From: Chara braunii
Lineage: Eukaryota; Streptophyta; Charophyceae; Charales; Characeae
Length of the DNA stretch: 36,490 nucleotides
NCBI GenBank assembly: GCA_003427395.1
Contig: BFEA01000034.1
Span: 3,836,394-3,872,883 of the forward strand
Direction of reading: 5' to 3'
Position numbers and translations under genes: made by a program. Below, piece after piece: positions 10,262 through 21,160 of this stretch (position 1 is the stretch's first letter; each line of letters starts with the position of its first letter). The notes under the pieces were generated by a model. That model did no database searches, was not told the origin of the DNA, and saw only the letters and a program-made list of their open reading frames with translations.

Positions 10262-11380
10262 GTTCTCGGATTGTGCGACTTTCAAGACTTTTATTGTCGT
10301 GATGATGTTGTTGAAGATAGAACGCCCCTCTACAAAGGCGCCTTAATCACCGAGCACTAGGTCCCGTAGGTATTTGGCAAGTCATAGTGCAAGCGTCTTT
10401 GCCAAAAATTTGTAGGAGACGTTCAGTAGCGAGATGGGACACCAATTTTTGACGTTTGATTGTTCCCATTCTTGAACAACATAGATATGACTCCGCGAGT
10501 GATGCCTCTCCCCAACCTACCCTCTGTTGGTACCTCATTGTACATGTCTACTAGTGTTGGTCCAATGGTCCCGCAGTTCTTTGCGTAAAACTCCACAGTC
10601 AACCCATCTACGCCTGGTGATTTTCCTTGCGCCATCTCCTTCAAAGTTTGAGTGGTCTCCTCCATTGTGATTCGTCTATCCAAGTTTAGTCTAGTTGTTA
10701 TGGACAGGCTGATTATCATGTCCTCCCATGTATCAGATGTCTCCACCAGATCTATATTAACATCCTCATGTGGGCGTTGTGTTGTTAGGATGTCATTGTA
10801 ATACAACTTTGCATATGACAACATTCCCATGGCAGAGGAGGCCCTAGGAGCGTCAACATCAAATGGGTGGTGCAACTCTATCATCTGTTGTTGCAGTCTC
10901 CTTGGTTGCAGTCGTTGAAAGGTTTCTTTGGACATCTTGTCATGCACCTCTATCCTTTTCTGCTTCAGTAGCTCCGACCATCTTTTCTCCTTGTCTTCTT
11001 GCATGTTATCCCACTCCGCGAGTCTCTTTTCCCTCTCCGTTGCCCATACCAATGTCGAAAAAGGGTGCCCTTTCATTCTCACTTCTGCCTCTTCTACCCT
11101 CCTTTTGCAAGCCACTTCCCTTTGGTTTCGAGACTTAGCCAAAATCTTAGAGCACACGTTCATAACTCCTGATGTGATGGCCAGGCCGTTGTCTAACCAT
11201 TCCGTTGCCGAAGGAAACAGGTTTTTAGTTGCCTCCCAACTAGACATGTGGTTTTTTAGCCACTTCGCAATGCTCGGATCTTCAATCTGAAAAACCCTTT
11301 GCCCCTCTCCATTGCAGTGTGAAACTTCACTTCTGCCAACACTGGTTTATGGTCTGATACCGGGTTGCAGATGTGCCACA
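10262..11380 (-). pseudogene. LINE-B ORF2, N-terminal part of reverse transcriptase, truncated
   Basis: Read on the minus strand, this is the linker and first part of a LINE RT, the enzyme that copies element RNA at the nicked target. An open frame runs from 11247 to 10423 and carries HPFDVDAPRA, then RLNLDRRIT and the RT motif SPGVDGLTVEFY (about 10585-10625), then GVISMLFKNG. After a frameshift near 10440 the match resumes with CPISLLNVSYKFLAK and AFVEGRSIFNN. RT homology stops exactly at 10262, where (CT)n begins. The catalytic YADD motif, thumb and C-terminal region are absent. LINE-C carries the equivalent HPFDVDAPKA motif. Confidence 0.85.
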
Positions 11381-12041
11381 CTTAGGTGATTGATCCCGAT
11401 GTTGCGTTGCTCACTAGAAAGATGTCTAGCCTTTGCTTGGTGGGCAGCTCCCTGTTCCTGTGACTGTGGGAGACCCAGGTATAGCCCGGATCTTCCGGTG
11501 TCAACAGTCTAAACGGATCAGATAGTTTCAACTCCGTCGCCAGTTCCAGGAGTGTTCGGACATCCCTTCGGTTGGTTGATCTTGCGTTTGGTTGTAGAGC
11601 TTCGTCTAGCGTCAGATTCCAGTCGCCTGCAATGATCATGATTTTTACTTTTGGAATGTGGAGCATTAGATTTGCAAGGAAGCTCGCTTTTTCCCTCCTG
11701 TCAATAGACGCATAAATTGTCATGATAGCCCATTCCTCATTACCTGCTTCCACCCAGACCCATACCCATCTCCCCCATATATGGCAGCTTCTGACTCCAA
11801 AACTCTTGCATGCAGATCACAGTGAAGAAGGATACAACCCCCCCCTCTTGTGCTTTGCGACGGGGCCCACACCTGGAGCCCCTCCCAGCAATTCCCCAAC
11901 TCCGCTAGCTTCACCTCATTCAACTTAGACTTCTGAATCATCACGCAATTCACCTAAACTCTTCACCCTTTTTTTCTTTTCTCTGCCTGTTGAGTCCCCT
12001 AGGCCCCTTAAGTTCCAAGTAGTGATCTTGAGTATATTCAT
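11310..12041 (-). pseudogene. LINE-B ORF2, APE-type endonuclease domain, frameshifted
   Basis: The domain belongs to the exonuclease-endonuclease-phosphatase family and nicks target DNA to prime reverse transcription. The likely ORF2 start is the ATG at 12041 (MNILKITTWNLRGLG). The motifs come in the expected order: TWNLRGL, IQKSKLNEVKL (normally QETK; the catalytic Glu is replaced by Lys-Ser), AGDWN (about 11625), YTWVSHSH with RLDIFLVS (about 11420-11480), and SDHKPV near 11355. At least one frameshift near 11940 and stops near 11380 break the frame. In this copy the ORF1 C-terminus reads into ORF2 in the same frame without a stop. Confidence 0.87.
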
Positions 12042-12044
12042 GGG

Positions 12045-14705
12045 GCTGGTTATCGGCCGCTTGCTGTTGGATGCAGGTGAACTCCTCCTGACTTCTCTGG
12101 TGATGGATTGCGTCAGCGCCTGTTTTGGATGTGGACATCTGTCTCGAGCTGTTTCTAGATTTGTTGCATGAAGAGCTCGCTCGAGATGAGGAATCCCACT
12201 CTGCAGAAAGCAATCTGCGTATGAATCAGAGTGCAGGTTTTCCTCCTCTCTTAGTTTCTCATTAACGTTTAGGAGAATTGACGCACAGATGCCGGGTACC
12301 ACCAAAATGGACTCCAGCTCATGGGTGCCCTGCTCACACACTATGTCCAGGTTCTTCCACCGAATGCCCGAATGCGTCAGTGTTTCTGCCGACTCCAGAG
12401 GTATTCGGGTGTTAAGCAATAAGACAAAATTCGTAGTAACCATCCCTGGTCTCTAGGATGAGGTTTATCATTGTAAAGCCTGGGATGATTCTGACTGGAA
12501 TGTGAGTATCGTACAGCTCCCATGTCTTTTCCATGATAAGTGTTGGCGTAGGGGATCTATCAATCTTTGCGGACGGAATGAATGTTTAACCATCAAGGTC
12601 AAACATAGATAGAAAGAAGACGCCTTCATTTGCATGAGTGCACACTAAGGGGGTGATCCTTCGTTTTACCAATTCTGAGTAGCTTCTCTGTACAGTGTCC
12701 ACACGCTTGCTGTTGTCTGGAACCAACCTTTTGTTTGTTCTCCTCCCACCTTTAAGTTCCCTGTGTTGTCTGGGTTGTGTGGAGCTCTCCATCGATGAGG
12801 ATGAGAGGTCTTTCGGTAGGAGATGTTCTCCCCCTTCTGATTCACTGTCCATCCGGAGTCTTGATTGAGAAGTTACTGAAGTTCTGGAGAGCTCTTGAAG
12901 TGTGTCCCCCTCTAGAATGGTGTCTGGCCGTTGTCTGTTGTCTTTTGTTCTTTGCTCTGCCCTCCGGTAGACTCGGTCAATTCGTCTGGAGTTACCTTAT
13001 CTCCCTGAACTCCACAGTGGTCTCCCTTCGACCGGGTCATTCCTCTCCATATCCTGCCTGTAGACGGGCCCCACCTGACGCAGAGGTCTTGAGTAGTGAT
13101 CTGCGGATATTGCAGGGGTTGGGCCCCGTGATGTCATGACCCGCCACTCCTGAGGGCCTATAGGACATCTTGGCAGAGGTATATCTGGAGGTGTTGGGAG
13201 ACTGTGTTGTGATTGGAGCATGACTTATGGCTGGGAAACTTGCTGTTGAAACGGCAAGGCGCCCCCTTGCTGATACTGACCACTTGGCCATCCATACTGA
13301 TCCTGGTGGTTGCTCTGATACCCCCCTTGGTAGGGGTGAAGCGACTGGTCCTGCGAAGTGTGTTGGATAGGAGATATTCCGTACCCTTCCCGGATCAAAT
13401 CTCCTCCATAGAGCGCCCCCCCAGCAATGGCATTAACATGCCAACGTTCCCTGTCCGGGAATGGTGGCCTTAAGGAAGGGTACCAGTGATCTGGTCTCGC
13501 TCTTGCGAGGTCCGTACTGCCATGGTAGTATTATTCTTGATCGACATCTTCATGACCCATACTTATATATATATCTCTCTTGTTGTTGACGTCAACAGTT
13601 GCAAAGTTAGCTCTCCTTGGTCTCCTGGTCTGGGGGCCTTCGTGGTTAAAGACCCGTTGAACCTCTATTGCGCGATTAGCATAACCTGCTCCAGAGAACC
13701 TTGAGTAAGTTTGTCGATGTGAACCGTGTTCCCCTTGTTGTTGTGCTGTTGTGCATCCCCTTCTATCATCTTCCGTCGGCACATGATCGGTGCCCTCCCT
13801 TGCTCGTGATCTTTCTCGCGCTCTCTGGACATTTTGGAGATGTTGTTGGAATCGAATCCTATGCCCTCCCTGTTTCATTCCACCCTCTCTTCTTCTCTCT
13901 TCTTCTCTCTTCTTCTTATCTTACCCGTAGACAATTTTTGTCCGAGTGAAAATACCACTTGCAGCAGCGACACCAGTCTGTATAGGGTGTTGCCACCTCC
14001 ACACGCCACCGTTCCCCTTTCCGCGATTTAATAACCAATTTATCGTCCACTCGAAAGAGGGCATCTGGGGACATTTCTAGTTTCACATTCATTAGCTTTG
14101 GATGTGTGGGGTCGAATTCAGGAGGGTGCATGTCCAACACTTCGCCAAACATCTTGTTGACTGCATTTTTCAGATAGTAGTAAGCATCAAGTTATTCTCT
14201 TAATGCCACTATCCAAAATTTTGTTTCTACCTCTTGTAAACGCAACTCTTTCAGATCCAGTCGAGTCATTCAAGGTTTCTCCTTGCTTAATTAGCCATGT
14301 TGTTATCGCGCCTGCCTTTGCCACATAAGATATGACATTGGGCACTTCAAACTGCACTCAACCCCTTTTTGTATCAGGATGGAACAACTTACGAGCAAAC
14401 CACCCGTTCTCATAAGCTCGAACCAAGTCCTCCTTCACCTGCTTGAACAATCCTCTAGCCTCCTCTTGGAAGATTATAATGACCGTGCATTTTTTCAGCC
14501 ACTATTCTTTAATGTCATTCATCGCCTCATAGACCACAAACCTCCTCCCTTCCTCATCTTCCACCGCCTCTCCTAGGTCAACCTCATTCGGGCAGATCCC
14601 TTCATCGTAGCACCTTCCAACGGATTCTCTAACTCAAGCTTCTCTCCCCCTGAGCATTGGAGGTCTGTATAGTCCCTGCCCTCCTCCTTCCGCTTGAGTC
14701 TGCAT
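12045..14705 (-). pseudogene. LINE-B ORF1 (gag-like nucleic-acid-binding protein), decayed
   Basis: The minus-strand start is the ATG at 14705 (MQTQAEGGGQGLYRPP), with an early stop after 23 codons. The N-terminal DUF4283-like domain follows at about 14640-14390 (CYDEG, FVVYEAMND, VIIIFQEEARG, AYENGW). NVMSYVAKAG lies near 14330. The CCHC zinc knuckle at 13972-13931 is intact in spacing (C-x2-C-x4-H-x4-C, CRCCKWYFHSDKNC). A Gln/Arg-rich linker runs to about 12860. The conserved C-terminal domain (RRITPLVC, IDRSPTP, PVRIIPGF, then HELE and ASILLNVNEKL) covers about 12680-12190. Stops and frameshifts interrupt it in several places. Confidence 0.83.
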
Positions 14706-15522
14706 TGTATCCCTCTAGTTGGATCCAGGGTAGCGGAGTTCACTTGGAACGTGTTGTTGCTGCAGCTCCCGCCGATGCCCCAATTATGTCCGCGTAGTTG
14801 AGAAATCTTCCACTACACTTTCTTGTCCACCTCCTTTACTAGGAGATTACTAGGCTCGCTTGGCTGTGCATTTGACCGTTATTTATTGTTGTCCACTTCC
14901 TTATTGTTGAGAATGCCAAGTCTCTTGGATTCCTCTTCCTTCCCGTACGTTTGCCCTCACTATCGAGACGATTTTTTATGACATCGAAAATAATTGTCTA
15001 AACTGTGTTAATTTGGTTCGACTCAGTAGTGCCAAGGTTCGGCCATCTAGTTTACCTCATCGTGCACTACTCTCGATTTCTGAATAGCAGCGTCTGTGAC
15101 TACTACCAGAGTTGATCAACGAGCGGGAGTGACCGAGTCTGACTGCCATTTTACTGTCAATCCATAGGTAATGAACTTCGCTTAGTAGGTAATTACTACG
15201 GTAATTTATCGACATTGTGAAATGTCTGTTACTTGCATTGTTGTCAAGGGAGAGTGGTTGTAAAGCTAATCGGAATAAAAAGTTGAAAATTAGTACAGCG
15301 AGAAAATAACTTTTTTCATTGCTAGGACAGATCTGAAACACCGAACCCCAGAGAGAGGCTATCTCACTTCGCAAAATTTTCTCCAATTTTATGAGTGGAG
15401 GAGGCAAGATAGGATAAGAGTAGCTTTGGGAAGTTCGAGAGACAGGAGCTGCCACACTTTTACCTCGAGGGAACATCACCTCTACTTCCCCGTAATGAGA
15501 GGGTCATTCATGGTCTGTTTTC
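14706..15522. other. Unassigned sequence upstream of LINE-B
   Basis: On the minus strand this lies 5' of LINE-B ORF1, so the part nearest 14706 may be its 5' untranslated region. I see no conserved protein. A minus-strand frame of 140 codons at 15479-15057 has no recognisable domain and no partner elsewhere in the window. Confidence 0.35.
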
Positions 15523-16170
15523 TTGATTCAATGACAGAGCACCGATCGTTATAATGAATTCACTGACGATCAGGATAATAGCTCGACCTCTTCACCAAAG
15601 CTAAAAGATAATGTACATCCATCTTTGTAATTTTTCGATTTTTTGGTAAGCTACCTTGCTCTAAGTCATGTAGGCTGGCCCTATCGAATTTGGTCCAATC
15701 GTATACGTTTATCGATTTCCTTTTTTAAGGATTTATGTTACTTTATCTAGTCGATGTGTAAAAACCATGGCCACTCTGCTAAAAAAATATTGTTTGCGTA
15801 GTATAAGCAAACCTAGTATGGAGTTCATCGTCTGATTGGACTTTTATCCTCTCGATAGTTGATTCGATGATGGAGTATCAAATGTCATGCTGGACTCACA
15901 GGCGAACAGGATAACAACCCGACTTCTTCACCGGAGATATAAGGTAACCTACCTCTATCTTCGAAATTCCAATTTTTGGTAACATCCCTCGCTCGTTGTC
16001 AAATAGGCTGGCTCTATCAATCTGGTCCGAGTGTGTACGTGTGTCAACTTCCTTCTTTCAAAATTCGCGATAATTTATTCAGTCGATGCGTATTACCATG
16101 GTAACTTTCGTTGAAAGGTAATGCCTGCGTAATCTAAACAGACCTAGCACGGTGAATCCTACTAACGGTG
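15523..16170. repeat. ~336-bp diverged tandem duplication
   Basis: Paired landmarks lie 335-336 bases apart: TTGATTCAATGA (15523) and TTGATTCGATGA (15859); GTAGGCTGGCCCTATC (about 15668) and ATAGGCTGGCTCTATC (about 16003); and AGTCGATGTGTAAAAACCAT (about 15750) and AGTCGATGCGTATTACCAT (about 16080). The two units differ by many substitutions and short indels. There is no coding capacity. Confidence 0.85.
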
Positions 16171-17112
16171 AGGTACTACCCAACCTCTGAAAAGTTCACC
16201 GTCCAATACGACTTCTCTCAACCCCATAGTTGGTTACGTGAGAGTATTGGCTATTGTGTATCCTACTACCCTAAACGGACTGTTCAACGAGGAGGATGCA
16301 TTGAGACATCGCCTCCGCCCTCGATGGGGGGCGTGCATCACCTTTGTCCTGCTCCCCATCACGATGGCGAGGTCCGCAGCCGAACAATGTTACGCACGGT
16401 GAATGTGTATCAGCAATGGTACCGGAGTGCTTGCGCTATTCGCCCAGTACCGGCGCTCCTTGGTCCGTCGGTCGCAGTGTGAGTATGCCCTGAATGTGCT
16501 TTTCGGAAAAAAAAACGAGAATAATATAAATTAAAGAAAAAAACACGACGGTACGATCCCGCCGCTTTCTACGGCGCGCAGTCGTGTCACACACAAGAAA
16601 GGTCCTCATGCCTATAGTATTTCTACCGCTAGCGAGACTTAAGGTTTTCCCGCACCACTCACCAAATGTGCAAAATGAGACGCAATCTTCTCCTAAAACA
16701 TAGAAATATACACGATCATAATTTTTGTCTTCTGTGCATTTGGTGAGTGGTGCAGCGAGCCCCCTGGTCACCACTTTGGTGGAAGACGCAATTGAAGAAG
16801 CGAGGGTTACTGGACTGCGCCCGCCGGCGCTACATAGCGCTCGGACCGAGCGGTTGCTACCGGCAATGGGGGGCTAGGTCGGCGGAAGCTGCTACCACCA
16901 CGATAGCAGCACCGTAGATGAGGCCGCCTTCACCATCCCCAAGTTGCTAGACGGCTACACGAGTTTGCTCATCGTAGCCGACTGCTCTTCAACGACCTAC
17001 CGTGATGCCCATGACTGTGATACATGAAGTAGTGGACGAAGCACAAGGCAACCAAGGACGAGTTAGTTCGTTAACTTACCAAGTGAAATGAAGACGGTAC
17101 CGTCGTGTCGTG
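16171..17112. other. Unassigned sequence with an inverted repeat
   Basis: No gene is recognised. The frames at 16168-16482 (+) and 16774-16436 (-) have no family features. An inverted pair with perfect 17-bp arms, GCACCACTCACCAAATG (16652-16668) and its complement (16737-16753), encloses 68 bases. The last part, before 17113, may be the 5' untranslated region of LINE-C. Confidence 0.45.
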
Positions 17113-18831
17113 ATGGATGAAGTTGAGATGGATGGGAATAGATCCCCCCCTGCGGTGCCTCAGGTCCAGACTGAAGGTGGCGAGGATCAGATTCGAAAGT
17201 TGGTGAGGTTGTGCTATGAGGATGACATACTCTCGGCTGGGGTGGATCCAGGTGAAATGAGAGTAGAAGGACGGGAAACTTTCTTCAAAGTCAACCCTAG
17301 AATTGACCGAACCAAGGTTACCTGGCTCAAAGAGCACACGGTAACGGTGATCTTTCGAGAGGCCGCTCGCTTTCTGCCCAAAAAGGTGAAAGACAACGTA
17401 ATTAGAGCATATGAGGATGAACGAGTTCAGGATGGTAGTTTCGATTCCTCCACGTTCAAACGTGGCCATATTAAAGTAGAGAGTCCAAATGTCGTATCAT
17501 ATGTGGCTAAAAGTAGTGCTCTCGCACTATGGTTGGTAGAGAGAGGATCGAACAATATCACATTAGGCCCCACTCGATATGAATTGGACTTTAAACCGTG
17601 GCTAACTAAAGCCCAACCTCGGGAGCAGAGACGTGTAGATGACAAGGCTACCTTTTGGATTGTTGTTGTTCAAGTTCCCTTAGATGCCATGTTTGACCTG
17701 GAGGCCCATATTAGAAATGTCATAGGACCGGTGATCTTTAATCATCCATCAGAGCCAGACCAACTCAAGCCAACGTTAATTAACCTCAAATTTGATATCG
17801 ATCTCGTTGCACGGGACAACATGAAGGATAAGATATGGGTTAAAACCTGGGAAGGTGATACCCTTGAAGTAAGATTGGCTTCTTCGTCAACATCAAGGTG
17901 CCGGAGATGTAAGGTTTTTTTCCACATAGAAACAAAGTGTCGAAGAGCAGGAAGGCAGCAACAGCCAAGATCAAGTGCAACACCGCAACAAGAAGGAAAC
18001 CAAGGTCAACCAAGGGGACCGACGTATTCAGGACCACTAGGGGCGGGTGTTCAAACCTCCCCCAGTGCTTCAAGAGTGGGATACCCACCGCCTGTTGCGC
18101 CGACGTGGCTCAATCCTTCATATGCTAAATCGACGTTTCAGGCAGGGCCTTATGGCCTGAACTATGGGAACCTGCCGACACCGGTCCAGTAGTACGATGC
18201 ATATGGCATGAATGGTGGATCAGCCTTTGTACTATGGTTTCAACAAAACGTGGGGATGCAGAGTGGAGTCCCAGGGGGAGGAGGTTATCCATTACCCCCC
18301 CTGATGCATCCAGGATTGAAACCTGCGCCGGAGGCAACAGGGGCAACGAGTCAACCTGGCATTCCAAGGGGATCCTCCCCAAGAGGAAATCAAGAAACAA
18401 GGGAACCAACGACAACAAAAGCTGCAAATGGTCAATGAGGTGGAATGCAAAACCAAGGAATCAGCACTCCCCCCCCTGGGGTTGATGTACCGAGAGATAG
18501 CCGAATAAGAATGGCCACGAGAGGAAAACAACGACGCCTGAGCTTCGATGATGGAAACTCCTCCGTCCCGTTGAGGGCGGGAGGATCGGAAGCCTCGATA
18601 GCTTCATCTGCGAATTCAGAAAGTCGGATAAGAAAGGTAGGCACACCAGGGAGCAAAACGACAAGGAGAAGAAACTCGGTCGCTGTATTGGGTCGAGGGC
18701 AATTGGAGAATTTGGAGGTAAGGTTCCTTCCCATCCTCTGCATGGCCATAAGAAATGTCTTCTGCATATTTGTTTGGACAACTTCTGATGGAATCACTAG
18801 TTTGATTTATATTCCATCTCAAGATTCTTGA
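17113..18831 (+). pseudogene. LINE-C ORF1 (gag-like nucleic-acid-binding protein), two nonsense codons
   Basis: This is the best-preserved ORF1 in the window. One frame runs from the ATG at 17113 to 18831, broken only by in-frame stops at 18190 (TAG) and 18436 (TGA). I chose 17113 because the upstream GTG is not a usual eukaryotic start. The N-terminal DUF4283-like domain covers residues ~20-240 (LCYEDD, FFKVNPRI, VTVIFREAARFL, NVVSYVAK, FWIVVVQVPLDAM). A canonical CCHC knuckle, CRRCKVFFHIETKC, lies at 17899-17940. A Gln/Pro/Gly-rich linker follows, then a Ser/Arg-rich stretch. The start of the conserved C-terminal domain (FLPILCMA, SDGITSLIYIPS) ends the frame. In other copies the protein binds element RNA; this one would yield only a truncated product. 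Confidence 0.87.
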
Positions 18832-19136
18832 TGGACCACCCAGCAAGAGGGGTGAAGAAATTGAAATGTTTCACCCCCCTGGCTGCCGTTCATTTTTCAT
18901 CAGGCCAATTGGAACTAGGAGACAAGAACTGCGTCGACTAAAAATCGAACCAGGCCTCTCAGCTGTTTTTTTGTCAGAATTATAAGGTAAACTCGTCCGA
19001 GGGCAAAAATTGTTGTCCCATTTTATGAAGAAATCCCTTACAGGACCATGGCTCCCGATGGATAATCATCAACCACGGAATGACTCACCGGCTTAATCAG
19101 ATACCTCAGTCCAATTAAGAGGCAGCAGTTCTAGGA
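18832..19136 (+). other. Decayed junction between LINE-C ORF1 and ORF2
   Basis: By comparison with LINE-A and LINE-B the end of the ORF1 C-terminal domain should lie here. I could not align it convincingly in any frame, so it is either badly decayed or replaced. The next ORF starts at 19137. Confidence 0.4.
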
Positions 19137-19938
19137 ATGAGCAAGCTTAAGCTTGCCACCAGGAATGTTCGAGGGCAAGGAGATAGTGCGGGAAATTTAA
19201 ATGTAATCGCCTTAAAGCATGGATTCCTGACAATAAGATTCATATTACGTGTCTGCAGGAAACAAAGTTAAATGAAAATAAAATCAACGCATTGGGCGCA
19301 TGGTGGGATGGCCCCCAATTTTGGTCCCCGACAGTGGGATCCAAAGGAGGGTTAACAATTCTCATACACAGGGGATTGGAAATGGAAATAACAGACCACA
19401 ATATCGATCTTTGGGGTCGATGGTCATGGATCAAGATATTTATAGGAGATAAATCGTGGGTGGTTGCATTTATTTATGCCTTTGTGGATCAATATGAACA
19501 AAGCCGTTTTCTTTCAAGAGTTGCGTGCCCAACACAGACACAATGATTTTCGCTGGAGATTGGAATTCTTCCCTGGATATCTCACTGTCAAATCCGGCGG
19601 CACAAACCGCAACAAACAAACTTGCTCTGACTAACATGATTGATGAGTGCAGCCTCATTGACCCGTTCTGACTCACTCATCCGGATAAATCAGGATTCAC
19701 TTGATTTTCGCATTGTAGACGACATGTGGGTATGATGCGTAGAAGACTGGATTATTTCTTTATTTCGTCGTCGACCTGGGAGGTGGTAGATCAGATAGGG
19801 GAGAAGTTTCACCCCATGTCTGACCACAAACCAGTCTGTCTGAGCATGCATACACAGGGGTCAGCGAGAGGCAAAGGTCTTTTAAGGTTCAATACACAGA
19901 ACCTAGAAGACCCGGGCCTTGTCGCTTGGATGGAATAG
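19137..19938 (+). pseudogene. LINE-C ORF2, APE-type endonuclease domain, frameshifted
   Basis: The ORF2 ATG is at 19137 (MSKLKLATRNVRGQGD), where the usual TWN motif has become TRN. After a frameshift the order is CLQETKLNE (about 19250-19280), GGLTILIHRG, then after another shift AGDWN near 19550, SGFT near 19690, RRLDYFFISSS (about 19742) and MSDHKPVC near 19815. These are the landmark residues of the endonuclease that nicks target DNA during retrotransposition. Stops at 19290, about 19545 and 19936 show the domain is dead as one protein. Confidence 0.87.
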
Positions 19939-20304
19939 TTTTTGTCCGATTGGTAGAAAACCAAACCACGCTATGATTCGAGTGGAGATTGGTGGGATGT
20001 GGGTACGAACCTGTTTTCCAACCTGCTAAATATATTTTCAAAAATATTGTCAAACGACGGGCAGCGGTTCGAACAAAATTTGATTAAGCAGATCAAATAT
20101 GCAGAAGGGCGGATGCAGGATCACCCGATTTCAACACTATTTTGGGGCAAAAAGCGAGCAAAACTGTTAACTGAATGAGACGAATATCAACAAAATAACT
20201 CTGAGAGATGGGCAGATAGATTACGGATTAAAGGGATCTTAGTGTACGATCGGGTGACGAAGGAATCCTTCCAAAGACTACTTTCGTCTTGATCTTCCCC
20301 TCCC

Positions 20305-21160
20305 ATGAATGAATTGATGCACCCATTCGATGTCGATGCGCCCAAAGCCAAGGAGTTAACCGATTTGTGTAACTACGCTTCCATGTACTACAAAGATATT
20401 CTTACATCACGAAACCAAGGGGCCGACATCTATTTAGAGCTCAATAGAGACAATAATCACCGGGACACGACTACAGTTCGATTGACCCCAACAGTGAGAT
20501 TGAATCTTGAAAGACCAATCACAACCACGGAAGCCCTAGTGGCACTCAAATCTATGGCTAAAGGGACCTGACAGCGATGGCCTTCCAACGGAGCTCTTCC
20601 TTTGCATCTGGGAACAAGTGGGAAACGATCTGGTTGAGATGTACAATCAGATTTTAACAGGGGGGTCCCTGTCCGTTAACATGCAGAGGGGCATAATTTC
20701 AATTTTGTTAAAAAAGGCCAGCAAGCTGAAATAAGGAACTGGCGTTCTATTTCGGCCATGAACGTGTCGTACAAACTACTAGCCAAGATTTTTGCTTGCA
20801 AACTGGGGCATGAAAATAATAGTCAGGGAGGAATCTAAACGGTTTTTGGGGGTTCATATTTCCTTGTCAGACTGTTCTGATAACCAAGACAACATTCTTA
20901 TGCAGAAGGTTCTCCACCATTTAGTCACCTAGGGCAAAGCGCCCCACTTATCCTTGTTTGGCAGGGCTATGGTGCTCAATGGAGCCCTGCTTGCCTTGTT
21001 GTGGTTCATGGGAACAGTTCGAGCATTCGGAACCCACTTGTATACCATTACCAAAAGACGGGTAGACAAATTTCTATGGAAACCCTATGCAGAGGATGAT
21101 GCGAACTTTCTGTGTAAAGTGGCATGGAAAATATTGTGCCTCCCAAGACAGGAAGGAGGA
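20305..21160 (+). pseudogene. LINE-C ORF2, reverse transcriptase with its catalytic core deleted
   Basis: An open stretch of 88 codons from 20305 gives HPFDVDAPKA and RLNLERPITTTEAL. A shifted frame then gives DGLPTELF, IISILLKK and NWRSISAMNVSYKLLAKIFA, the fingers and first palm motifs of a non-LTR RT. At about 20810-20835 the sequence jumps straight to ESKRFLGVHISL, normally the start of the thumb, and continues with LFGRAMVLNGALLALLWF and KFLWKPYAEDD. The AFVEGRSI motif present in LINE-B and the YxDD active site are missing, so an internal deletion removed the catalytic palm. Confidence 0.85.

Noticed and set aside
9686-10360. Long Ser/Leu-rich open frames across the CT repeat and gap
   Set aside because: They are translations of a dinucleotide repeat and of N bases; no real protein is supported.
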